Source: Bog-756 sp963839925 (GTDB lineage Bacteria; Actinomycetota; Acidimicrobiia; Acidimicrobiales; RAAP-2). Taken from it: 64,000 nt of DNA. The notes under the pieces were generated by a model, which did not search any database, was not told the origin of the DNA, and was given only the letters and a program-made list of their open reading frames with translations. This document shows, one piece after another, positions 57,813 through 64,000 of this stretch. Location: positions 186,001-250,000 of the forward strand of contig CAWIWV010000002.1 of NCBI GenBank assembly GCA_963839925.1, in the 5' to 3' direction. The translations under genes were made by a program, and so were the position numbers. Position 1 is the first letter of the stretch, and the number at the start of each line of letters is the position of its first letter.

Positions 57813-58448
57813 TCACGACCCGGCGATCTCGCTCCACGGGATGGCTCCCTCGCGCAAGCACCGGGTCGCCGGTCCGCGGCACTCCACCACCGTGGACGGC
57901 ACACCGTCACAGCGACCGCCGTCGAGGATGACCCCAGGTGCCAGCTCGGGAACGAGACCCGAAAAGGCGGTAGCGACGTCGGCCGCAGTGGTCGCGGGTG
58001 GAGACCCGTGCAGGTTGGCGCTGGTCACTGCCAGCGGCCCGAGCTTGCCGCAGAGGTACTCGATCACCGGATGTTCGGGCCACCTCACCCCGACCGTCTT
58101 TCGGGCCGCGGGGGGTCCGCCGAGGTCCGCGTCGAACCCGGGTTCGCGTGGGATCACCAACGTCAGAGGCCCAGGCCAGAATCGGCCTGCCAGCAGTTCG
58201 GCGGCGGTGTCCAGTGGCCCGGCAAGCGCATCGACGTCACCCCACGACGCAACCAGTACCGGCAGCGCGACGTCCTTCGGCCTCTCTTTGAGCCGGAAGA
58301 GCCGGTCGACCGCGGTCGGCAAGGAGGGCAGTGCGGCGAGCCCGTAGACGGTGTCGGTGGGCACGGCCACCACCGAGCCATTTCCGAGTGCCTCGATGGC
58401 GGCGACCAGTCCGCCCTCCTCTTCAGCCGATCGTTCGAGCGGTCCCAT
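57813..58448 (-). CDS. tsaC: L-threonylcarbamoyladenylate synthase
   Basis: The 211-residue Sua5/YciO/YrdC protein makes the threonylcarbamoyl-AMP used to build t6A37 of tRNA. It has GSVVAVPTDTVYGLAALPS, LFRLKERPKDVALPVLVAS, FWPGPLTLVIPRE, VGVRWPEHPVI, PLAVTSANLHGSPPATTAADV and STVVECRGPATRCLREGAIP. Its size is that of the YrdC/TsaC form without the Sua5 C-terminal domain. ATG at 58446-58448, two bases after prmC. It is the last gene of the thrC-rho-rpmE-prfA-prmC series. Confidence 0.93.
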   Translation of the reverse strand: MGPLERSAEEEGGLVAAIEALGNGSVVAVPTDTVYGLAALPSLPTAVDRLFRLKERPKDVALPVLVASWGDVDALAGPLDTAAELLAGRFWPGPLTLVIPREPGFDADLGGPPAARKTVGVRWPEHPVIEYLCGKLGPLAVTSANLHGSPPATTAADVATAFSGLVPELAPGVILDGGRCDGVPSTVVECRGPATRCLREGAIPWSEIAGS

Positions 58449-58450
58449 GG

Positions 58451-59284
58451 TCAATTTCTCACCACCAGGAACCGAACGCGCCCTGCCAGATCCCGCTTCA
58501 GCGTGGCCTGTTCGTAGCCGGCCCGTCGCGCGGCTGCGACGCACTCTTCTCCGAGCGTCGGCGCGATCTCGATCACCATCGCGGCCGGCCGAGCCAACCA
58601 CCGGTGGGCTCCGGCGATGATCTCCTCGATGGCGGCCATGCCATCGACACCTGTGGCGCCTGCGCCGGCGACGAGCGCACCCCGCGGCTCCCACTCCCGC
58701 ACCGTCGAGTCGAGGTCCGGGTACTCCGACTCCGCGACATAGGGCGGGTTGGAGACCAGGAGGTCGACCCTCCCGGTCAGCTCGACGGGAAGGGCGTCGT
58801 ACCACGAACCCTCCACGACCCGTACCCGCCGAGCGGCAATGGGGTCGATGCCGCCGAGCGAGGCAAGGTTCTCCCGGACCACCTCCAACGCGTCGAGCGA
58901 CGCGTCGGTCCCCCACACTTCGAGATCGGGACAGATCGCCTGGCCTTCGAGCGCGAGCGACAGCGCGATCGCTCCCGAGCCGGTTCCCAGATCGACCGCG
59001 ACCCGTCCGCCTGCAGATGGCCCGAGGTGTCCGAGCTCCTCGAGTGCCGCGTCCACCAGCTGTTCGGTCTCTGGCCTCGGGATGAGGACTCTCGGATCGA
59101 CCCGAAGCTCGAGGTTCCGGAACGGCCAGGCTCCGAGCACATACTGCAGGGGCTCACCGGCGCTCCGCCTTTCTGCGAGCTCCAGTGCGTGCTCACCGCC
59201 GGCGTGGTCGACGATCCACCTCGCCTCCTGTTTCGAGCCGACCCGCTCGGCGATCGATGCCACCAGTTGGCGGTCGTCGATCAT
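58451..59284 (-). CDS. prmC: Peptide chain release factor N5-glutamine methyltransferase
   Basis: The 277-residue enzyme methylates the GGQ glutamine of release factors; its target prfA is directly upstream and overlaps it (ATGA). It has RRSAGEPLQYVLGAWPFRNLELRVDPRVLIPRPETEQLV, VDLGTGSGAIALSLA (SAM motif I) and DLLVSNPPYV with the Asn-Pro-Pro-Tyr that binds glutamine. A longer open frame upstream is only the antisense of prfA. Confidence 0.95.
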   Translation of the reverse strand: MIDDRQLVASIAERVGSKQEARWIVDHAGGEHALELAERRSAGEPLQYVLGAWPFRNLELRVDPRVLIPRPETEQLVDAALEELGHLGPSAGGRVAVDLGTGSGAIALSLALEGQAICPDLEVWGTDASLDALEVVRENLASLGGIDPIAARRVRVVEGSWYDALPVELTGRVDLLVSNPPYVAESEYPDLDSTVREWEPRGALVAGAGATGVDGMAAIEEIIAGAHRWLARPAAMVIEIAPTLGEECVAAARRAGYEQATLKRDLAGRVRFLVVRN

Positions 59285-60357
59285 CGGTCGCCCAACTGCC
59301 GGTACCGCTTGTCGGCCATGAGCGCGTCGGTGAGCTCGTCCAGGTCGCCCATCAGGACCCGATCCAACTTGTGGAGGGTCAGCTTGATCCGGTGATCGGT
59401 GACCCGGTTGTCCTTGTAGTTGTAGGTCCGGATCTTTTCGGAACGGCCGCCGCCACCGACCTGATTTCGGCGTTGCTGCGAGAGCTCCGCCGACTGGCGA
59501 TCCTGTTCGGCCTTGAGGAGTCTCGACCGCAGGACGATCATCGCCTTGGCCCGGTTCTGGATCTGGCTCTTCTCGTCCTGCATGGCCACCACCAAACCGG
59601 TCGGCAGGTGGGTGATCCGCACCGCCGAGTCGGTGGTGTTCACCGACTGGCCACCCGGCCCGGTCGATCGGTAGACATCGATCTTGAGGTCGTTCGGGTC
59701 GATGGCCACGTCGACCTCCTCGGCTTCCGGTAGAACGGTCACCGCAGCCGAAGAGGTGTGGATGCGTCCGCTCGATTCGGTCACCGGCACCCGCTGCACG
59801 CGGTGGGGTCCACCTTCGTGCTCGAGCCGTTGCCAGGCGTCCTCCCCCTTGACCACGAAGGTGACCTCGTTCAGGCCGTCCCGCTCCGAAGGATCCGACG
59901 AGAGCACCTCGATCTTCCATCCTCTCGCCGCTGCGTACCGCGAGTACATGTCGAAGAGATCCCGGGCGAAGATGTTGGCCTCCTCGCCGCCTTCGGCCCC
60001 ACGGATCTCCATGATGACGTTGCGACCGGCGTTCGGATCCCGCGGGACCAGGAGCATGCGGAGCTCTTCGCCCAGCTGAGACACCTGTTCCTCGGCCTCG
60101 GCCATCTCCGCCTGGGCCAGCTCGCGTTCCTCGCCAGACGCGCCGTCCACCATCTCCCGCGCGGCCTCGAGATCGGATTCGGCAGCACTGAGCCGGTGCC
60201 AGGCGCTAACGATCTCCTGGAGCTCGCGGTGTCGACGGGAGACCTCGCGCAGACGGCGCGGATCGGACGAGAGGTTCGGGTCGTTGAACTCGGCGAGGAC
60301 CGCCTCGTGCTCCTGCTCGAGCTCGGCGAGATGGTCGCTCAACTGGGGGTGCAGCAC
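59281..60357 (-). CDS. prfA: Peptide chain release factor 1
   Basis: The 358-residue class I factor reads UAA and UAG. It has the PVTESSGRIHTSSA region with the P-x-T codon-reading motif, the catalytic GGQ in YRSTGPGGQSVNTTDSAVRITHLPTG, and the coiled N-terminal domain LEQEHEAVLAEFNDPNL. The start is GTG at 60355-60357. It is followed by prmC with a 4-bp overlap and preceded by the cyclic-nucleotide-binding protein gene at 44 bp. Confidence 0.97.
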   Translation of the reverse strand: MLHPQLSDHLAELEQEHEAVLAEFNDPNLSSDPRRLREVSRRHRELQEIVSAWHRLSAAESDLEAAREMVDGASGEERELAQAEMAEAEEQVSQLGEELRMLLVPRDPNAGRNVIMEIRGAEGGEEANIFARDLFDMYSRYAAARGWKIEVLSSDPSERDGLNEVTFVVKGEDAWQRLEHEGGPHRVQRVPVTESSGRIHTSSAAVTVLPEAEEVDVAIDPNDLKIDVYRSTGPGGQSVNTTDSAVRITHLPTGLVVAMQDEKSQIQNRAKAMIVLRSRLLKAEQDRQSAELSQQRRNQVGGGGRSEKIRTYNYKDNRVTDHRIKLTLHKLDRVLMGDLDELTDALMADKRYRQLGDR

Positions 60358-60401
60358 AGGCCAAGGGTAGCGTCAGCCGCCCGACGGGCGGCCGGCGGGT
60401 G

Positions 60402-60794
60402 TCACGTCGACGGTGAAACTCGGAACCCGTCGGTGGCGCCGAACAGTTCGTCGTAGTCGCGCAAGCGGGTGGCCAACGCCTTCATGACCCCGAGCGCGAA
60501 CGTCGACGACTCGTGGACCAGAAAGAGGAACAGACTTTGATCGATCTCCGCAAGTGTCGTCTCGCTGGTCGCGATCGCGGTCAGGTTGCGAGGCAGACGG
60601 TCGATGAGCGCACGCTCGCCGAAGACGTCGTCCGGTCCGAGGGACCCCACCAACACCGACCCCTTCTGGAGTGCAACCGATCCGGAGACGATGCCGAACA
60701 TGTGAGTGCCGACATCTCCCTCGCGATAGATCACTTCGCCGGCAGCAACCGTCCGGTGGTCCGGCGCATTGAGAAAGAGGCTCTCGACCGTCAT
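60402..60794 (-). CDS. Single-domain cyclic nucleotide-binding protein
   Basis: The 130-residue protein is little more than one cNMP-binding beta-barrel: TVAAGEVIYREGDVGTHMFGIVSGSVALQKG, VLVGSLGPDDVFGERALIDRLPRNLTAIATSETTLAEIDQSLF, with GERAL and R-N-L-T in place of the phosphate-binding cassette. There is no DNA-binding or kinase domain. It sits between rpmE and prfA. It may signal by partner binding; the ligand (cAMP or other) is not known. Confidence 0.88.
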   Translation of the reverse strand: MTVESLFLNAPDHRTVAAGEVIYREGDVGTHMFGIVSGSVALQKGSVLVGSLGPDDVFGERALIDRLPRNLTAIATSETTLAEIDQSLFLFLVHESSTFALGVMKALATRLRDYDELFGATDGFRVSPST

Positions 60795-60807
60795 GACGAC
60801 GAAACGA

Positions 60808-61044
60808 TCAGGTGGTGGGGCGCCCTGAAGCCTTCTTGCGGGAGCCCGTCTTGGCATAGCGCCGCTGGAAGCGCTCGACCCGTCCACCCGAGTCCACCAG
60901 CTTCTGCTTTCCGGTGAAGAACGGGTGGCACTCGTTGCACAGCTCGAGGTGGATCTCCGGCTTGGTGGAACGAGTGGTGAAGGAATTCCCGCACGAACAA
61001 CGGACCGTCGCCTCGACGTAGTCAGGATGGATATCGGTCTTCAT
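60808..61044 (-). CDS. rpmE: 50S ribosomal protein L31 (zinc-binding form)
   Basis: The 78-residue protein begins MKTDIHPDYVEATVRCSCGNSF and has four Cys (CSC and CNEC), the zinc-holding form of L31. HPFFTGKQKLVDSGGRVERFQRRY is the conserved end, followed by a basic tail. It lies 104 bp downstream of rho and 13 bp upstream of the cNMP-binding protein gene. The usual pair with the zinc-free paralogue is not in the window. Confidence 0.97.
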   Translation of the reverse strand: MKTDIHPDYVEATVRCSCGNSFTTRSTKPEIHLELCNECHPFFTGKQKLVDSGGRVERFQRRYAKTGSRKKASGRPTT

Positions 61045-61148
61045 GTGTCGTCTCCCGTCGTGACGAGTCCGGACCAAAGCATCTTCGAACCCGGGCGAAC
61101 TCGTATGGTGCGCGAGCAGTGTAGCGGAGCCCTCGCAGCGCCCGTTCG

Positions 61149-63026
61149 TCAGGTGGCAGGCCCCTTGGCGATCTCGGCCAGGAATTCGTCGTTGCTCTTG
61201 GTGGTCCGGATCTTGTCCATCAACAGCTCGAGCCCTGCAGCGGCACTCCCTTCGTTTGCCAGGGCATTGAGCACTCGGCGGAGCTTCCACACCTGCTGCA
61301 ACTGGGAGCGGTCGAACAGGAGCTCCTCGTGTCGGGTCGAGCTGGCATTGACGTCGATCGACGGGTAGAGCCGGCGTTCGGCGAGCCGCCGATCGAGGCG
61401 GAGCTCCATGTTGCCGGTCCCCTTGAACTCCTCGAAGATGACCTCGTCCATCTTCGACCCGGTCTCCACCAGAGCCGTCGCCAGGATGGTCAGCGAACCG
61501 CCCTCTTCGATGTTCCGGGCTGCTCCGAAGAATCGCTTCGGAGGGTACAAGGCCCCCGAGTCGACACCACCGGACATGATGCGACCCGTCGCCGGCTGGG
61601 CGAGGTTGTACGCACGGGCGAGCCGGGTGATCCCGTCGAGGATGATCACTACGTCCCTGCCCGATTCGACCAGGCGCTTGGCTCGTTCGATTGCCAGCTC
61701 GGCCACCGCGGTGTGCTCTTCGGACGGTCGGTCGAAGGTGGAGGCGACCACTTCGCCCTTCACCGAGCGCCGCATGTCGGTCACTTCTTCGGGGCGTTCG
61801 TCCACCAGCAGCACCATCAGGTGCACGTCCGGATTGTTCGCCTCGATCGAGTGTGCAATGTGCTTCATGACCGTGGTCTTGCCCGCCTTCGGCGGCGACA
61901 CGATGAGTCCTCGCTGCCCCTTGCCGATCGGTGCCAGCAGATCCACGATCCGGGCGGTGAGGTTCTCCTTCTCCCCGGTCGTCTCGAGGTGCAGCCTCTC
62001 GTCCGGAAAGAGCGGGGTCAGGGACTCGAATTTGGGGCGGTTGCGCGCCGCCTCCGGATCGAGCGACGAGACCGTGTCGATCTGAAGGAGCGCCGGATAC
62101 TTTTCGGTGCTGCCTGCCGGACGGCAGAAGCCCTCGATGCTGTCTCCCTTGCGAAGCGCGAACCGGCGCGCCTGGCTGATCGAGACATACACGTCCTTCG
62201 GAGACGGAAGGTAGCCCTCGCAACGGAGAAAACCGTATCCCTCGTCCCGCAGATCGAGCAGCCCCCGCACCGGGATGAGCTCGCCCTGGTACTGCTGATC
62301 CTGATTGTTGCCGGCCCCCTGGAGATCTCCTTCGGCCCCGCCGCCCTGCCGATCGCGTCCGCGTCGGCGGCGGTTGCTCCGGCGGTTGCCGACGTCGTCG
62401 TTGCCGCCACCTTGATTGCGATTCCGATTGTTCTGATTGCGGTTGTTCTGATTCCGGTTGTTCTGGTTCTGGTTGCTCTGACCTTGGCCCCGGTTGCCGC
62501 CTTGCCCACTGTCACCGGAAGACGCTCCCTGGCGACCTCCGTCGGATCCGAACTGGGTCGACGATTGACTCGGTCGTTCGTCAACGGCCGACGAGCTGCC
62601 GGCATCGGACGCCTGGCCGTTCTCGGAACCCTGCCCGCTGTCTTTGTCACCCAGGGCATCCAGCAGGTCGTCGCCGAGATCGACCGGGCCTGCGTCCCGC
62701 TCCGCGTCATCGCCCGGACCGAAGGATTGGGCGGGCGGCCGCTTTGCCGACTGACGACCGCCTGCAGCGGTCCGTGTCGAACCTGCGCCGTTGGTCGGTA
62801 CATCGCCGCCGTCGTGTTCAGGACGGCTGCCGTTGGTTTCGGCGGACCCCGACCCGTTGGTGTCGGCGGTCACACCGGTGGCTTTGAGAATGCCGTCGAT
62901 CATGTCGGCCTTCTTCGTCCTGGTGTTGATCTTCACAGACAGTGCTCGAGCAATGGCCTGGAGCTCATCTCGCTCCTTGCCCTCCAGCACCGAGCGCTCG
63001 AGCTGCTGTTCGGCAGTCATCGGCAT
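61149..63026 (-). CDS. rho: Transcription termination factor Rho
   Basis: The 625-residue hexameric helicase releases RNA polymerase from transcripts. The layout is: N-terminal Rho_N helix (residues 1-55), a long disordered insertion (about 56-245, rich in Gly, Asn, Gln, Arg), cold-shock RNA-binding domain (LLDLRDEGYGFLRCEGYLPSPKDVYVS, about 255-320), Walker A SPPKAGKTT near 378-385, VMLLVDERPEEVTDMRRSV, VIILDGITRLARAYN and GTGNMELRLDRRLAERRLYPS. E. coli Rho has 419 residues, so the extra is mainly the insertion. An upstream promoter (63229) gives a leader of nearly 200 nt. Confidence 0.96.
   Translation of the reverse strand: MPMTAEQQLERSVLEGKERDELQAIARALSVKINTRTKKADMIDGILKATGVTADTNGSGSAETNGSRPEHDGGDVPTNGAGSTRTAAGGRQSAKRPPAQSFGPGDDAERDAGPVDLGDDLLDALGDKDSGQGSENGQASDAGSSSAVDERPSQSSTQFGSDGGRQGASSGDSGQGGNRGQGQSNQNQNNRNQNNRNQNNRNRNQGGGNDDVGNRRSNRRRRGRDRQGGGAEGDLQGAGNNQDQQYQGELIPVRGLLDLRDEGYGFLRCEGYLPSPKDVYVSISQARRFALRKGDSIEGFCRPAGSTEKYPALLQIDTVSSLDPEAARNRPKFESLTPLFPDERLHLETTGEKENLTARIVDLLAPIGKGQRGLIVSPPKAGKTTVMKHIAHSIEANNPDVHLMVLLVDERPEEVTDMRRSVKGEVVASTFDRPSEEHTAVAELAIERAKRLVESGRDVVIILDGITRLARAYNLAQPATGRIMSGGVDSGALYPPKRFFGAARNIEEGGSLTILATALVETGSKMDEVIFEEFKGTGNMELRLDRRLAERRLYPSIDVNASSTRHEELLFDRSQLQQVWKLRRVLNALANEGSAAAGLELLMDKIRTTKSNDEFLAEIAKGPAT
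62412..62477 (-). repeat. Asn/Gln-rich tandem repeat in the rho insertion
   Basis: Codes residues 184-205, a run of NQNNR units (three copies of about 15 bp) flanked by Gly/Gln/Arg sequence, then RRSNRRRRGRD. The DNA repeats are nearly identical, suggesting recent slippage. The segment is predicted disordered and looks like a prion-type composition. Confidence 0.8.
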
Positions 63027-63228
63027 CCTCGTTTCGAATGTCCTCGTGGCAGGTGGATCAGCTCCAGCTACCGGGATTCAAGGGGGTGGAGAATCGCAGC
63101 GTCGCAGTCGACGTTCGCCTGCTATTCCCCCCAACGCCGTTCACGGGCTGGTCGCCGCCCTGCCAAGCGAACCAGAAGGCCCCGCCCACAAGCCCGAGGG
63201 GCCAGATTGTGGAAGCGAAGGTGCATAC

Positions 63229-63257
63229 ATTGTACAGCGGCAGAACCCACCGGGCAA
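63229..63257 (-). promoter_or_regulatory. Promoter upstream of rho
   Basis: On the minus strand TTGCCC (complement of 63252-63257) and TACAAT (complement of 63229-63234) lie 17 bp apart, a good main sigma promoter; the start is near 63222. The leader to the rho ATG is about 196 nt. The 292-bp gap between thrC and rho holds no other gene. Confidence 0.65.
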
Positions 63258-63318
63258 CAACACCGGCGTCTGTGCACCACCATACAGGCAAGTGGGCGGT
63301 GCACGGACCACTTGGCGG

Positions 63319-64000
63319 CTACAACGCCAACTCGTCGACGACGGCACCGAGGTCGGCGTCGACAACGGTCGGAACCGAAATCTGGCTGATTGCGATATCC
63401 GGGTCCTTCAGACCGTGCCCGGTCAGCACACAAACGACGGTGGTGTCGGGACCGCTCCCACTTGGCAGGCCGGTTTTCAACAGTCCTGCCACCGATGCCG
63501 CTGAGGCCGGTTCGCAGAACACCGATTCCTCCGTCGCGAGAAACCGGTACGCGGCGAGAATCTCATCGTCGGTGACCGCGGTGATCCCGCCGCCGGATTC
63601 GGACGCTGCCGAGGTTGCCCCGTACCAACTCGCAGGGTTGCCGATCCGGATTGCCGTTGCCACCGTCTCGGGATGTTCGATCGGATGCCCTTCAACGATC
63701 GGTGCAGCACCGGCAGCTTGGAATCCGAACATGCGTGGGAGCCGGGTGGAACGTCCTGCCTCCTTGAACTCCAGATATCCCTTCCAGTAGGCGGTGATGT
63801 TGCCTGCGTTGCCCACCGGGATGCAGTGCACGTGGGGTGCGTCACCGAGCTCGTCCACGATCTCGAAGGCCCCCGACTTCTGGCCCTCGATCCGGTAAGG
63901 GTTCACCGAGTTGACCACGGTGACCGGGTAACGGTCACCGAGCTCGCGCACGATCTCGAGCGACTGGTCGAAGTTCCCGCGCACCTGAAGCACTCGTGCG
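63319..64000 (-). CDS. thrC: Threonine synthase (partial, N-terminus outside window)
   Basis: About 226 C-terminal residues are present and the frame is open to the window edge. It has ARVLQVRGNFDQSLEIVRELGDRYPVTVVNSVNPYRIEGQKSGAFEIVDELG, HCIPVGNAGNITAYWKGYLEFKEAG (PLP phosphate loop) and FQAAGAAPIVEGHP, VCVLTGHGLKDPD. These mark threonine synthase, which makes threonine from phosphohomoserine. It is the upstream neighbour of rho, as in many Actinobacteria. Confidence 0.95.
   Translation of the reverse strand, partial: ARVLQVRGNFDQSLEIVRELGDRYPVTVVNSVNPYRIEGQKSGAFEIVDELGDAPHVHCIPVGNAGNITAYWKGYLEFKEAGRSTRLPRMFGFQAAGAAPIVEGHPIEHPETVATAIRIGNPASWYGATSAASESGGGITAVTDDEILAAYRFLATEESVFCEPASAASVAGLLKTGLPSGSGPDTTVVCVLTGHGLKDPDIAISQISVPTVVDADLGAVVDELAL

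Noticed and set aside
61329..63389. 686-codon open frame on the plus strand opposite rho
   Set aside because: It is a GC-rich antisense shadow of rho with Arg/Val/Leu-rich low-complexity translation and no family resemblance.
1..64000. Prophage, insertion sequence, CRISPR array or biosynthetic mega-cluster
   Set aside because: No transposase, integrase, phage structural, cas, PKS or NRPS gene and no direct-repeat array was found; the content is mostly housekeeping and lipid metabolism.

Overview
The window is compact, high-GC actinobacterial chromosome with genes on both strands, gaps mostly under 150 bp and many 4-bp start/stop overlaps. The gene content fits a free-living aerobic heterotroph of the Acidimicrobiia or a close relative: homodimeric AceE, SufBCDSU iron-sulfur assembly, DUF2510 repeats, NDMA-type alcohol dehydrogenase, citramalate synthase, many acyl-CoA enzymes, and the order thrC, rho, rpmE, prfA, prmC, tsaC. 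The lineage is inferred from gene content only. I see no insertion sequence, prophage, CRISPR array, tRNA or rRNA.

Layout. 1-9.5 kb: partial ABC ATPase, an SDR, RNase HI, AceE, a membrane protein, a lipoprotein and a zincin; then an AT-rich patch with a winged-helix/MNT nucleotidyltransferase and a truncated HEPN-like partner; then a HhH-GPD glycosylase and thiE. 9.4-14.2 kb: exported protein, acyl-CoA dehydrogenase, MBL hydrolase, glycogen debranching-type enzyme. 14.3-22.3 kb: the SUF system, split into sufC-sufS-sufU (+), sufD-Rieske-sufC2 (-) and sufB (-). 22.4-31 kb: prolyl oligopeptidase, a RodZ-tail-like protein, a tightly overlapping SDR/epimerase/flavin reductase/MBL operon, a hydrolase and mutY. 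30.3-35.3 kb: MaoC hydratase, methylsuccinyl-CoA dehydrogenase-like enzyme and malyl-CoA lyase-like enzyme, suggesting part of the ethylmalonyl-CoA pathway. 35.4-42.8 kb: DUF885-like protein, a frameshifted dienelactone hydrolase, an NlpC/P60 cell-wall hydrolase, lgt, and an MscL carrying a zinc ribbon beside a triple-DUF2510 membrane protein. 42.9-52.7 kb: acyl-CoA/steroid-type beta-oxidation genes with two KstR-like operators. 52.9-57.7 kb: branched-chain amino acid operon leuB-ilvE-cimA behind a leader peptide (V-I-I-I) and a terminator. 57.8-64 kb: thrC (partial), rho, rpmE, a cyclic-nucleotide-binding protein, prfA, prmC, tsaC.

Regulation. An 18-bp operator-like element lies upstream of both sufC and sufB. 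KstR-like 14-16 bp dyads lie upstream of the fatty-acid/steroid genes. About a dozen genes have a TANNNT box 6-8 nt before the start codon, which implies frequent leaderless transcripts; I used this to choose several starts.
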